From the NCBI GenBank assembly GCA_004369085.1, contig ML210146.1:806001-870000 (forward strand): DNA of 64,000 nucleotides, in the 5' to 3' direction. Shown here one piece after another: positions 34,411 to 47,807 of this stretch. The notes under the pieces are model-generated. The model was not told the DNA's origin, searched no databases, and worked only from the letters and a program-made list of their open reading frames with translations. The stretch's first letter is position 1. Every line of letters begins with the position of its first letter. Both the position numbers and the translations under genes were made by a program. The DNA comes from Coprinopsis marcescibilis. Lineage: Eukaryota > Basidiomycota > Agaricomycetes > Agaricales > Psathyrellaceae.

Positions 34411-34794
34411 CACTGCTGCCCTCCTCCCCGTACCAATCACGTGATCAGCCTACAGTAACACCTATTAACTCGAGAAGGCTCTCTTGGGACTTTAATTTCA
34501 TCTTATCTTTTAAACTCTGATGGACCCCGTGAACCTCGCCACTGCAATTAGATCCAGAAACGAGGTCAGTTTCTTGCATCATTAATCACCACCGTACACG
34601 TGTAAACCGCACGTTTGGACGGTATGTATTCGTCTACTTCGGACTCTGAGCTCCGAGGTTAGGTTCTGGTAAGACCCTTACATATACTAGCATCCTTCCA
34701 TCACTGCACCCTTTGTGTCGCAACCTCCCTTGCTCCCTTCCCCCAACACGCAGTGTGCAGCTCTGGAGGCCTGCTCCAACGTTCTTTGTTCCTC
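34411..34794. other. upstream region of the Ser-rich orphan gene
   Basis: Contains CT-rich sequence and several ATGs (for example 34520) not in frame with the downstream gene. It probably holds the promoter and a possibly spliced 5' leader. Confidence 0.4.
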
Positions 34795-36712
34795 ATGTCA
34801 ACCGTAAGTCGTTCGCATTCCTGCCACTGGCCCCAACTGCAACTCCCCTCCCCAGTCGTCACACATGAGTCTGCTAGACGAACTCAGTATCGATGAGCTC
34901 AGGTGGCTAGAGGCCAGCGAAATACTAGATTTCCCCACCTCGGTGCGTTTCCATTCCCTTCGATCTCTTTTCTATGCAAGTTGACTCCAAATGGCCATAG
35001 CCTGTTGACACTTTTCAGTTCAACGACAGAGTCGTTTCCCGTTTCTCTCATTACCTTGAAGACCGACATTGGGCCAAGGACTCGTACAGAGGGTCTTCTG
35101 TCCGGACCAGCAGGAGCTCTGACCGCCACCAGGTTCCAGTGAGTGATATACCGGAATGCATGCTCATTGCAGCCTATCTGATACTTTTCGCGGCCATTAG
35201 AGTACCCCGGACTCATTGCACGAACCTTGTCCTTCTCCCGCACAGACACATATTTCAAAGGACCCCTTCACCTCGATTCTCCCGACGCCACCGACAACGC
35301 CAACTCGAAGCCATGCCAATCGAGTGGGGCTCCATGAATCACCTTCAGAGTGGCTATACCGCCGCCCGAAGAACCCAGTTACTCCTAGAGGATCCCCATG
35401 CTCGCCGTCTGCCCTTTCTTCGTCAATAACGCTTCACCAAATACCGTCGAGTAAATCTTTAGCCCGGACACAATCATCATCAAGCAACACTGCCAGCACA
35501 GCAACGGTGAGATTAGACGAAGACGACCGCAAGTCGGCGAAAAGCAAAACTGGCGAAGGCCCTTTCTGGGCGACCGTCTTCCGCCCTCGGTCTCGATCAG
35601 TGCGGTCGATCCCACTGCTCAAGACAATCCCTTCCCAACTAGAAGTCACTCTACATCCGCCGACCTTCCCTTCTGATGCGGAAGGATCGAACTCTTCGTC
35701 GTCTCTCGTCCGCCCAATCCGTATCAGCAAAAAACCACCCTCGATCAGTTCCACCCTTTCAAGTGCCTCTTCCCATTCATCCTCTCGACCAGAAACTCCA
35801 ATTACACCATCAGAACCCTCGCTGAGCAGAGGGTTTCATCATCGGAGATACGCCTCCAACCCCACCTATTCTTCCTCCCGCGTACCTCCGCTTTCTTCCT
35901 CCTGCCCAAGCAAATCTATATTGACTCGGACATCTTCCATTTCAACCAACAAAGACTCGATATCCACGGCCAACAAATCCGTCAAGTTCGTCGAAGTTCC
36001 AACAGTTCATTATGCCAGTGCTGGATACTGGGACCTGGAGACCGTTGACCGGATGGACGTGGACGAGGGCTCGGCAATAGATGGTATGGGGATGGACATC
36101 GACGCTATGGACGCATGCTACAAGCCCAGACGTAAACCCACCATTCAGCGACGTGGAGCGAGGCCCTACCCCAGCAGAGGTGCGATTTCTCGCGCGGATC
36201 TCACCGCGACCCCAGAGCTCGATGACACGCTCCCCGAGACGGAGCTGCAACACGCACGCGCCAGCAGCAACACTGGCTTCAAACGGTTCATGAACCTCAA
36301 CCGCCGATCCAGCGTTTCTACTCAAAGATCCGCATCAGCATCACCTGCGCCAGCATCCCCAGTGACCAATGGGCTAGCGCCCCAAAGAGGCCTTCATCGT
36401 CCGTCAATTTCCGGACCATACGCCCTTGGTTCACATCCCCTCCCACTCACCCCCGCCTCGCCTACCCATTCGACAACATCCCTCCGGAGTAATATGTCCA
36501 AATCAAAGGGAAGATTCTTCCCTTCATCTCCCGCGTCAGCGTCTATCTCGCCCTTGTGCGGAACTGGGACGAATTCCTTTGACAGCTACTGCAACCCAAG
36601 AAATGGCGCTACAAGAAGCGTTCGCAGTCTCAACAGCGTGAAGAGCGCATCAAGCGTGCCAGGATTCAAATCTTGGCTTTCTCGTCTAGGCACCAGTCGG
36701 TCCGAAAGTTGA
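34795..36712 (+). CDS. Ser/Thr/Pro-rich orphan protein
   Basis: Not recognised. The most complete model starts at 34795 with a 9-nt coding exon (Met-Ser-Thr). A GTAAGT...CCCCAG intron and exons 34856-34942, 35001-35138 and 35201-36712 follow, giving 581 residues in frame. Translation could instead begin at the in-frame ATG at 34865. The N-terminus MSLLDELSIDELRWLEASEI and the block KSVKFVEVPTVHYASAGYW look ordered, and GEGPFWATVFRPRSRS is another conserved-looking piece. The rest is low-complexity Ser/Pro with many SP, TP and RxxS sites, typical of a phosphorylated scaffold or cytoskeletal regulator. The C-terminus ends VPGFKSWLSRLG, possibly amphipathic. No function is assigned. Confidence 0.75.
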
Positions 36713-37082
36713 ACAAGTTACCAGATTTATGGGATGTTCTATGCTTCTATAGGGGTATGCATATGGATGGACACTCGGTTTTTTCGGTGCCTCGTCTACG
36801 TACGCAGGCGTATGCAGTGACTCTCACTGGATAGCAACTCGAAACATGTACATGTAAAGATGCTCACAATCGTTGCGAATCTCAAAAGATTTCATAGAAT
36901 TCGAGGCGCCCCTTGGAAGCGAGATAGTTGTCCGAGCAAATCCGACTGCTCAACTTCTATGCATTCACGAACTACTACCGATACACTAATCGTACAGTAT
37001 CGAACCATGATTACCATACAGTACACAATCAATAAATAACCAATAAGGTGAAAAGTTGTGGCGTAGTTTTGCCTAGTACGAT
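36713..37082. other. convergent intergenic region
   Basis: AT-rich tail-to-tail spacer between two orphan genes. Nothing recognisable was found. Confidence 0.5.
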
Positions 37083-38822
37083 TTACCGTCCGGCGAAGCT
37101 GGCGTGTCGAGGCACAATTATAACGATGTTGTCGTCTGGGATGACGTCTTTTGAAGGGATCATGTCTTCCAATGGTGTAGGAAGTGGGTTGACTTTGAAG
37201 GGACTGCTGTTTGCACGGAAATCGACCGGCTCGGGTTGAGTGCGACGAGGTTGAAGAATTGAATCGTTGATGCGTGTCACCGAGTCCAAGACCGTACCAC
37301 GCGAAGGAGCTTGAATGGAGGAGGACGAAGTCCGACCTTGCGAATTAGAGGCACGAATACGGTACTCTGTACGGTGGCGTTCGAGCTCCTCCTCTTCGTC
37401 AGACGGAATTTCGTTGCCATCGGGGTCGAGTCGAGCTGTGGGACGTTAGCACAAGCATTTGACGAAAACCCCGAGAGACTTACCCCATCCACGTCTACGA
37501 GTAGCCGTAGACCCTGTCGCAGCACTGGGTGCCGGTGGCAAGGGACGCTGCGTCCTTTCTTGAAAATTGTACAACATCCGGCGGCGGGATGCTTGATACT
37601 CTGCGGCGTCGACATCTCCTGAGCCTACCCACTGGCTCTCGAGTTCAGGCCATTCAAATGGAATGCTCTGAACGCGCTCCATCCCCTCGCTGTTCATGTG
37701 ACGACGGACAACATAATTCCTGCCAAATGGGACGTCGTCGACGATGAGGTCTCCCACCTCCATCAGGTCCTGGGCAGAAGGCGTCCAGTAGCTTTCCGGT
37801 TCATCAAATAGAAGGGGACGTTGGCCAGGGGGTTGAGAAATAGCCGAAAGTGGTGGTGGTGTCTCGAGATTATTCAATGGGAGGTTCGAAAGCATGGAAA
37901 GCCCAGTTGCAGGCGGGCCCGGTTCAGCGGGCAATGTGCCCGTCGTCCTGACAGAGGAGGGGGTCGTTGTACGGCTTTCAGCGCGAGCAGGCCTTCTGCG
38001 TCGGATGTCTTGTCGCCAGTCGAGGGGCGCGGTGGGAACGGACATCCGCAATTGATTGTTGAGTTGGCTGAGTCGGCGTAATTCGCTGAGGTCGCCAGTT
38101 TGGGAAGCCCTCTGTGCGGCCGTAATCGCATCTTCCACGATAGTGTGTTGGTTCATTATCACCATGCCTGCCTCCATTCGCGCTCTTGCCAAGCTAACGA
38201 ACGGCGATGGTAATCGTGTGTCTGGAAGCGGATTGGATTGCGTTGAATTCGTGGTCGACGTCCGAGCGGCGACGCGCCTTCCCAGTGAAGTGACACCATC
38301 GTCGCCGGCAAGGTCGAGGTAGCGTGGTGCGCGTGAATCCGGCGGCAACGGTCGGTGTGGTAGTCGAACCTGAGGAACTGGATGGTGTGGGGGGTGCGCC
38401 TGGCGATGAGCTACACTCTGCTCCACCAACTGCGTCAGCGATGTTTGTGCTTGAACTGCTCGCCGAAGGGAATCCTGGAATTCCGAGACGACGTTAATTT
38501 GCTCTTCCTCTGGTAGAATTCGGTCGTGGGGGTCGTCGACATTGGCTCCTGCCAGTAAGATGGCGTCATGCGGTGGTGCGATAGGCGTTCGAGAACTGGG
38601 CTGGGTAGGATTCGAGTCCGCGAGTCTGTCCGATAGCTGAACAAGGCTCGCCCTGACTTGTTCGAGGCGCTGGAAGGCAGATTCAAGCGATGCAGCGGCA
38701 TTCTGCAGGCTGCGCTGTGAGTTACGCCTTTCTAGGCGGTCTTGTGGACGGCGTGGTGGGGTTCCTGAGGGTGTGTCTCCACTGTTGGATGAAACAGGGG
38801 ATGGGTATGAATTGGCGCTCAT
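37083..38822 (-). CDS. orphan Arg/Pro/Ser-rich protein
   Basis: Not recognised. The first exon runs from 38822 (MSANSYPSPVSS) to about 37487. A short intron (donor GTAAGTCTC, acceptor CCCACAG) leads to a second exon ending FAGR at 37083. A helical region (SLESAFQRLEQVRASLVQLS) and a possible coiled coil (VVSEFQDSLRRAVQAQTSLT) come first. An ordered-looking block follows: ESYWTPSAQDLMEVGDLIV, then PFGRNYVVRRHMNSEGMERV and IPFEWPELESQWVGSG. The junction gives RRGWARLDPDGNEIPSDEEE. The remainder is low complexity. Total about 560 residues. No signal peptide or membrane segment is seen. Confidence 0.78.
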
Positions 38823-39084
38823 GTCGCTGCTGGTATATTGGTCGTCGAGTGGCTCGAGCGCTATAACAGGTGCCTGAGCACTTGGCAGAGCGTAAACAGC
38901 AACAAGGAGCTCACTTGAACGGATTTTTCAAAAGCCAAATTTCAAATGGGACAAGGGTAGGTGGTTGCCCTGTGGCTGTGATCGACGACAAAGGCACACA
39001 ATTGATCGGATTCATTAAGACTAAATAATTTATTTATGGGGTATCTTGTAGTGTCCTTGTGCTTGCATCGTAAAGGTCATGGAT

Positions 39085-41251
39085 TTAGGTATGTCTAATA
39101 GCTCGGTTTAACCGCGTGAGCAACGGCGTCTCTCCAATGAATGCAAAGGCGATTATCGACCCAGCACCCAGGGTGGAAATAGCCAGAAGGCAGATCGCCA
39201 TCCAACCATTTGGGAGTCGGTCATGCATCTGATCGCGGCGGTTAGGTTGAGAACGCACGTTTGAACGTAACAAATGTACTCACTTGACCGCCAACAATTG
39301 GTCCGACTGTCGAAGCAGAATCGTTAGTCAACCATAACATCTCTTCTTGATGTCACTTACTGGTAGTGCCAATCGCGTACGCCATATTGTACGCGCTGTA
39401 AACATGGGCGTCTAGGGGGTGGGTAAGCAATGTTGGCCGGCCATAGGAATTAAAACACGTACACCCTACGCCTTCTGTTTTTCTTGCAACCGCTGCGAGT
39501 TCTGCGGTGACAGGGGAGATAACTCCTGATACAAAGAAGCCTATCAAAATATTTAGTCAGCCCCTCGGCGAGTTGAAAGGAACGTGATCGCACTCAGTAT
39601 GCAGTATGCCGTGCAGAACAGAGGGAAGTGCGATTGCAGAATTAGGATTCCAGCCCAAGGGATTCCAAGGAAGAGGAAAGGTGCAGTGATGAACTCAGCG
39701 CCCTTCTTGTCGGTCAAGTATCCAGCAAGTGGTGTCGCTAACAATCGAATTAGCTTTTAGTTGGGTGAAAGACATCATAAAACATACCGATAAGCGTTGG
39801 AAGAATGGCGCCGATGAAGACGAGACCAACGGAGCCCGAGTTCAAACCCCACACCCTGTTGAGATGCACTGGCACAGACGGTTCTTGACTGCTGAGAAGG
39901 ATACTAGAAATACACAATCAGCACAAGCTGTGAGAGCGTGTGGGCGAAGCAGTACCCACCCATAGAGCAGAGAGATGACAAAGGCAGCAACCGCTCGTGA
40001 CGACTGAAGTAGCGATTTGATTGAGCGGTGGAGGGAAAGCTTGACGGGCTTTTGGTCGACGGCTACTGCTTCCTCGGTAACCTGCGCTGCTGGACTTGAC
40101 TCGGAATCTGAAGGCTGAATGGGAGGTAGTTGTGGAACTGGGCTGGCTGGTTTCTCGACAATGGCTTCCAAGTCCTTCTTCTCATCGATTTGCTTGACGT
40201 TGGCATTGGTGTCTGCTTTGGAGGCAATAACATGCGGGTCGAAGCCCCACTTGATAGCATCCTTCCGCTCAATGATAACGAGGCGACCAATCAAGTCGAG
40301 GAAGGCAACAGACACGCCGAACACGAACGGTGCTCGGAAACCAAACCGCGTGTAGAGGGCTCCGCCAAGGGGAGGGCCGAGAGTCAGACTGGTAAGGTAA
40401 ACAAAGATATCGATGAGTAATCCAACCAATGCTCAAGTTCGGGAACCACGAAACTCACCCAATGGGAACCCCAATCATAGCGAAGCCGAGTTGTTCTGTA
40501 TGTAATAGTGTGAGTGTTATGTCCGAGCGGCCAGTCTAATGAAACGAACTTACGGCCAACAGCTTGCTCGGGTGTTGCATCGGCACTGCCATCAGGGAGA
40601 CAATCGAGGATTTGTCAACAATTCGTAAGGGCTTAGGAAGCAGCAGCGAGCACTCACAGTAGCGCCAGTCCGACAGTCCAAACGAAGGCAGAGCCAACGC
40701 CCTGTAGGACGCGTGCTACGGCCATTACTGCGTAGTTTGGTGCTTCCATCATCATGATCATGGAGCCAATAAGAATAACGAAGCCAGCAATTAGTAGCCA
40801 TCGTCGTTCATTGTACTTTTCAGAAAAGTGGGCGATTGGGATTGTTGCTGGGCACGGTCAACGTGGCGTCAGTAGAAGCGCGCCAGGTTAATGTAAGGGG
40901 AACAATTCACCTGACAAAACGCCTCCAGACTGCGAAAGAAGCTTCATTCAGTACCTATGACAGCGTGACGAGGAGAGAACCGTACGAATGCGAAGAGCAG
41001 CCAGCCTGTCATGGCAGAAACATTTGTGTGACCAAGTGCTGCGAGTTGAAAGGGAATAACGGGGATGATTATTGAATATACGAGGAGGTCGATGGCAATT
41101 CCTACAAGAAAAGGTTAGAATCGTCGGGTGGCGTGATTGAAGAAATTTTAAGATAGATACCTGAACCAACTACAACGGTAGTGAACCAGAAAGAAGCGCG
41201 CCATTCGAGACCAGAAGGCCTTTTGGCTACTGAACCTTCTGCCTGCTGCAT
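39085..41251 (-). CDS. major facilitator superfamily transporter (DHA1-like)
   Basis: Twelve-helix secondary transporter of the plasma or vacuolar membrane. The start at 41251 is MQQAEGSVAKRPSG, followed by WRASFWFTTVVVGSGIAIDL (TM1). Conserved MFS features include a helix with NERRWLLIAGFVILIGSMIM, VARVLQGVGSAFVWTVGLAL (motif resembling drug:H+ antiporters) and LTLGPPLGGALYTRFGFRAP. A long charged central loop (about 40430-40000, with KKDLEAIVEKPASP) separates the two six-helix halves. The second half has LTDKKGAEFITAPFLFL, YAHVYSAYNMAYAIGT and GPIVGGQMHDRLPNGW, ending LNRAIRHT. Around ten short introns are present. The vesicular-amine-transporter-like pattern suggests amine or drug export; the substrate is unknown. 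Confidence 0.85.
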
Positions 41252-41594
41252 ATCGAGGACGATTTTCGGCTGGAAAAGGGAAGGGATATGACAGCTGGTA
41301 AAGGGAGAAGGTTAAATCATCACAGTGGGCTCATGTCCAACTCGTGTGCTACATTGAGCGCTGTTTAGCTGATGTTCACAGCCGACCGGTGGACTCGGTC
41401 AATTCGGAACATTCAGTAATGCGAACATCCACCGTCACGGCATTCTTGACACCGTGCCACTCGAGAAACCAACCTTTGATTCCGTGAATTTGCCTGACCG
41501 TTGCAGCGCAGTCATAGCCAGGTGAATACACCGAACTCGATCAAAGGCGAAGATACAGCTTGTTGCCATCAAACCGTACCATCACACGCACAGA
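41252..41594. promoter_or_regulatory. divergent promoter region MFS transporter / Fpg glycosylase
   Basis: 343 bp lie between the divergent start codons. No gene is present and no specific site was recognised. Confidence 0.45.
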
Positions 41595-43159
41595 ATGCCA
41601 GAATTACCAGGTCAGATCATTCGAAATGCGTGAATACACTTACTTCACATCTGGTTTCGTACAGAAGTCGAGAGGGCGGTAAGATTGCTTCAGCAAGTCG
41701 CAAAGGGAAAGCGGATCTCCAGCATCCAATCTTTTCCGGACTCCATTGTGTTCAGTGGTGTCACTCATCAAGAGTTTGTACGTCGTGGGTCCATTGAAAC
41801 AAATAGAATCATCCCTGACCCGTACCAGGTCAAGGAGCTTGAAGGTCGTGTGGTTCTCGATGCCAAACGATATGGTTGGTACAATGTCATCCCACGAAGC
41901 TTGCACTCATCCTTGGCCAGGCAAAGTGTTTTATCTCACCCTGGACGGCAAAGGCAAGAGTCCGGTCCTGCATTTCGGAATGACAGGCATGCTTCAGGTA
42001 CACACCCCCTACGAAACCTCGATTCAAAAGTCAGCATTGAGAAATCATCTAACCCAACAGGTAAAGGGGGCAGTTCCACTGCACTACAAGGAAGCTCCTC
42101 GGAAACCAAAGGACCCGAACGAATGGCCTCCGAGGTTTTCAAAGGTGTGTCTCCATTCGAAATTTGCACCAACATGCTGACACTCGGCAGTTTATACTCC
42201 ACTTGCATAGTCCCTCAGAGTCTCCCACTGAGGACCCAGGAGTCGAAATCGCGTTCCTAGATGCCCGCCGGCTGGGCCGAATACGTCTGTGCTCCTCGCC
42301 AGCAGAAGAACCTCCAATCTCAGAGCTGGGATTCGATCCCATACTGTCGATGCCACTGATCGACACTTTCTCCACCTCCGTTATAAAGAGGTCGTGCCCC
42401 ATCAAAGCGCTTCTTCTGGACCAGTCCTTTAGCGCTGGAGTCGGCAATTGGGTTGCAGGTTAGGTCCCGCACTGTCATGATACTACTCGTTGACCTAATA
42501 TTCAGCCAATCAGATGAAGTTCTTTATCACGCAAGAATACATCCAGAACAGCGGTGTAACACCCTATCCTCAGACCAAATCAAACAACTGCACAAGAACC
42601 TCGTTTACGTCTGTCAGACCGCGGTAGACCTGAACGCAGACGACAAGCGGTTTCCTGAAAACTGGTTGTTCAGACACAGATGGGTAAATGTTTGACTTTT
42701 TTTTAATATGTCCAGACACCTTGACCTTCCTCTAGGGCAAAGGAAAGAAGAAATCTGGGCACCCATTGTTGTTGGTACGTTTTTCAAGTCCATTTGTCGG
42801 TTCTGAACTAAAAGAATTTAAAGCCTTCTGGCAAACCGGCGACAATCAAATGGCTCAAAGTCGGTGGCAGAACATCCGCGTTTGTGACCGAGCTCCAACA
42901 CCTTGGGAAGGCTCAAAATCCAGGGCCGGTGGCCGATGAGGTATGTAGTCACACAGTTGCGTCTGATCTCTAACACGCTCCATACTTGTAGACCGAAGAA
43001 AGTGATCTCACACTGCTGAGTGACTCCGAAAGTTTGGGACTACTCCCTGCAACAACGAAAAGGAAGCGTACAAAGAAAAAATCAGAACAGATGGTAACAA
43101 ATGACGATGCAAGATTATCAACCCGTTCCTCCAAACGGTTAAAGACGCAAGCCAAATAA
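41595..43159 (+). CDS. formamidopyrimidine-DNA glycosylase, zinc-less Fpg/Nei family
   Basis: Base-excision repair enzyme for oxidised purines. The first exon (41595-41610, ATG to the split Glu codon) joins across a 50-nt intron to give MPELPEVERAV, with the catalytic N-terminal Pro and Glu. Further hallmarks are LHFGMTGMLQV, AFLDARRLGRI, the helix-two-turn-helix LLDQSFSAGVGNWVADEVLY, and a C-terminal GGRTSAFVTELQ. That last motif corresponds to the zinc-finger tip of bacterial Fpg but has no metal-binding cysteines, the zinc-less finger of plant and fungal enzymes. A Lys/Arg-rich tail (TKRKRTKKKSE and RSSKRLKTQAK) is a likely nuclear signal. At least five introns are present. The stop TAA is at 43157-43159. 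Confidence 0.9.
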
Positions 43160-43228
43160 AACCGTTCTACTATTGAATATGTATAAATCCCAACATAGGG
43201 TTTTTGAATAGAATTGACTGCTACGCAA

Positions 43229-45695
43229 CTATTCACTGAACTCGTCCTCGTCCTCGTCCTCATCTGACCACTCCTCTGCCTCATCATCAATGAACCCGTT
43301 GAGCGACCCTCCATCCTCGCTGTCCTCTTCACTATCCATATCGTCAGCATCATCCTCACTGCCTTCCTCATCGCTTTCACCTCCGAGTTCCACATCCTCA
43401 ATGCTGCCCTCGTCATCACCGCTCTCCACATCCACATCCCCGTCATCCTCCGCGTCGCTCGAATCACTTTCGCCTTCCACATAGTGCTTTGCGACAGAAG
43501 TTGGCACAGCTTTGCCCTTGCCCTTTTTCTCCTTCACGGTGAGAGGCGCAGGAGCGGCCGAGGAACGCATCTCGACTTGCGAAAGTACCATGTCGAGCTT
43601 GCCGTTCAACGCCAACAAGTTTTCATGGAGCGCTAACCGAGCATTGATGGTTGTGTACAAGCCAGACAACCGAGCTACGAGGTCAGGTATCTATAAATAA
43701 ATCGCAGTTAGACGTGTATCTCTGAATAGCGAATGCGGATCATCACGTACCGTCATCAAGTGACCTGCATGCACTGCAAGCGCAATCTTGATCCAAGTTA
43801 TCAAGCCCGTGCCACGCTGAGCACTCGCACCTCCACCGCTGCCCTTCATATTAGCAGCACGACCACCCCGACCCAGCCGTTCCGTGCAGGCAATTACAAG
43901 CGGTACCGCTAACTGTGGAGGCAGCCGCTTTACAGTGTTCTGAATCAACGTCGCGTCCGAGTGCGAGAGACACGCCTCCAACAGACGGCTATCTGAAGAG
44001 TGCAATGCCTGGATTAGAGTCCTCGTCAAGGAATTCGCGGGGATGGATGACACATCGCGCTTGGGTCCCTTCCGCTTTTTCGAGGATTTGGACTGCGGGT
44101 CGTCGTTTTCGCTGTCGGAATCCTTCCGCACTTCGCCGTCGTTGAGAGCGGTGAGGCGTTGGCCGAGGGAGAGTTCCGCAAGGTCGACCTCGAGGTCTCC
44201 GTCAACATCTCGCATTGGCACGTCCTCTCCGGTTTCTTTGATGCCGAGGTCGAGTCCTGAACCAACGACCGCTGCTGAGCCTTCCACATAACGCTGGGTG
44301 GTTACGCCCTGAAAAACGGTGTTAGGCAGGCTAGGCTTCTGGTGCTAAGAAACTTACAGGTTCGTCCTCCTTTACGACCGACAAATCGAGCTCTTCCAGC
44401 GTGATGTCAGTTGCATAAGAACCCGAGTCATCCAAAAAATTCTGCAGGAGCAGTTAACAAACGCAGACCCACGAGAGAGCGAACTGGATGCTTACAACAG
44501 TGGTAAACACAGGACGGACGCCTTTTGCTAGCCTAACGACTCGTAGCGACGCGGCATCCGTCGGAATAAACGCAATGTTGACAACAGGCGAGACTGAAGC
44601 ACTGTTCTTGGAGGGCGCGACAATGTTGGAGCGGGGCAGGAGAGTGGGGATTTTGTGGGTGGTGTTGTTGTTGCTCGCCGGAGGAGAAAGTTCTTCGGGA
44701 ATAGGGTATATTGACACCCTTCCAGAGGCAGAAAGTGATGCCAATGTAGCCTTCCCTGAGGCGGTGGAGATTGCAAAGGTTCGCGAGTCGGAGTCGAGAG
44801 GGACTGAAGCCGATGCTTTGCCTTGGGACGATGTCCCGTCTTCCACATCCCAGATGTACAGGAAACGATCGCCTTCGGCCATGGTCACGAACCGATTTGG
44901 CTGTGGCCGTGAGTCTGCCCATTTTGAAGACTTGATAGAGGAGGCATGACCAGTGAACGATGCGAGCTGGATAGTTTTTGCTGAGACACCTTCTGAGGCT
45001 CTGGAAACGAGACGGAGGTTGTGGTGGGCAACGAGCAGATCAGTTCTGCCGTCCTCATTGTTAGGTCGAATAGTGAGAGACGTATAAGGTATGCGGTCGT
45101 CTGTTTTCCAGGTGTCGACGGCAGCACTTGTCTGGACATTCCATGCACGAACAGTGCCGTCTGCACTCGAAGACCACAGAACTGGAGACTGGATGTGCTC
45201 CGAAGTTGCGAGGGCGAGAATTGGGGTCGAACTCGATGGATGTGAAAGCGTACGCAACACTCTTCCGTGCGAAGGTGAGAAAAAGGATATGGTGCCGTCG
45301 GTAAGACCGAGAATGACGACCTGAGTGCCCGTTGGCGACTGCGTTTCTTCTGCAGCAAGACTCTGCCGTTTCTTCCGCTTCTTTTTCGACGGCGAAGGAG
45401 TGTCGGGCTGGGATTCTGCAGAAAAGTTGAGAGTGCCCCATACCAGAGCAGAGACACGGGCAGAGTCTACGGTGTAATCTGCAAGGAGGTGGTTGGAGGT
45501 TGTGTTGTACACGGTCAGACGATGCTTGTCGACGGCGAGATGGAGATATGCAAAGAGATGGCCGTCCTGCGAAAAAGCGGAGAGCGACGTGAGGGTCGAG
45601 GCATCCTCGACGACGGGCTGCGAGATTGTTGCTGTCGACGTCGGCCTATTTTTCGACGCTTTTATTTTATTTTTCGAGAGATTTGTAGGCGCCAT
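43229..45695 (-). CDS. UTP5: U3 snoRNP/t-UTP subunit Utp5 (WDR43)
   Basis: Small-subunit processome protein of the nucleolus, needed for 18S rRNA maturation and linked to rDNA transcription. The start at 45695 is MAPTNLSKNKIKAS. The N-terminal WD40 propeller includes SAFSQDGHLFAYLHLA, LADYTVDSARVSALVW, VVILGLTDGTISFFSPSHG, WSSSADGTVRAWNVQT and NRFVTMAEGDRFLYIWDV, with a basic loop (KKKRKKRQ). The C-terminal Utp12 domain spans LTRTLIQALHSSDSRLLEAC to VPLVIACTERLGRGGRAAN and LVARLSGLYTTINARLALHE. The tail (43480-43229) is almost purely Asp/Glu/Ser. Exon junctions near 44300-44450 and 43690-43750 are short GT-AG introns. The frame is open upstream of 45695, but MAPTNLSKNK is the likely start. 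Confidence 0.9.
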
Positions 45696-45907
45696 CTTCA
45701 AGTCGAGCACTTCTCTTGAAAAGACAAGACCAAAATTTAGTGACCGCGTAAGCACGTGACTGTGTGCCTGCACGGAACCATTAGCTGTCTGGCTCGGGAA
45801 ATGACTTGTAATTAATACCAATCCTTGTCTACTATCTCTATGTTGTACAGCCTCCTGGACAATATATAAAGTCTTCTTTGCAACCCCAGGTCGACGCAAT
45901 CTTGACC
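45696..45907. promoter_or_regulatory. bidirectional promoter UTP5 / PHO85
   Basis: 212 bp lie between the divergent start codons of UTP5 and PHO85. The sequence AATATATAAAG, a possible TATA element for PHO85, lies at about 45860-45870, some 40 bp upstream of the start codon. Confidence 0.45.
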
Positions 45908-47420
<1,513 letters not shown>

Positions 47421-47807
47421 GCGCATTTCTGTCATTTTCTCACTATGCCAAACCTTACCACATCTACATTTTTTGTTCCATGCAATAATAGTAGTTCACC
47501 TCTTTCGCACCTTATGACTACGACCCGAACAACCCGAAGATGTATACGATAGCCCCTGTTGACCCGTGTATTGTGCCAGTAAGTAAAGAACAATCAGACC
47601 GTATTAGATACGCTGGTGTAAGAAAAAAGCCCGAAAAAAGAAAACAAGAGATGCTGTACAAGCAGTAGTATAAGCTGCGAAACAACCCAGGAAATTTGGG
47701 GATTTGAGAAAGACGGAATATATGACGCAGTGGTAAAATGATAAGGAGTAGCCTCCGATTAGGTATTTGTATATGCAAAAGGGGGGCGACGGCCAGAAGT
47801 ATCTTGC
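47421..47807. other. convergent intergenic region
   Basis: Tail-to-tail spacer between PHO85 and the hybrid histidine kinase, 387 bp. A minus-strand frame (47518-47922) runs through it but is only the continuation of the kinase's last exon and intron in other frames. Nothing else was found. Confidence 0.5.

Noticed and set aside
34520..34564. ATG opening MDPVNLATAIRSRNE before a GTCAGT donor
   Set aside because: No in-frame exon chain connects it to the downstream gene. It is more likely in a leader or non-coding.
44488..44949. 153-residue plus-strand frame
   Set aside because: It is antisense to the UTP5 WD40 region and a shadow of that coding sequence.
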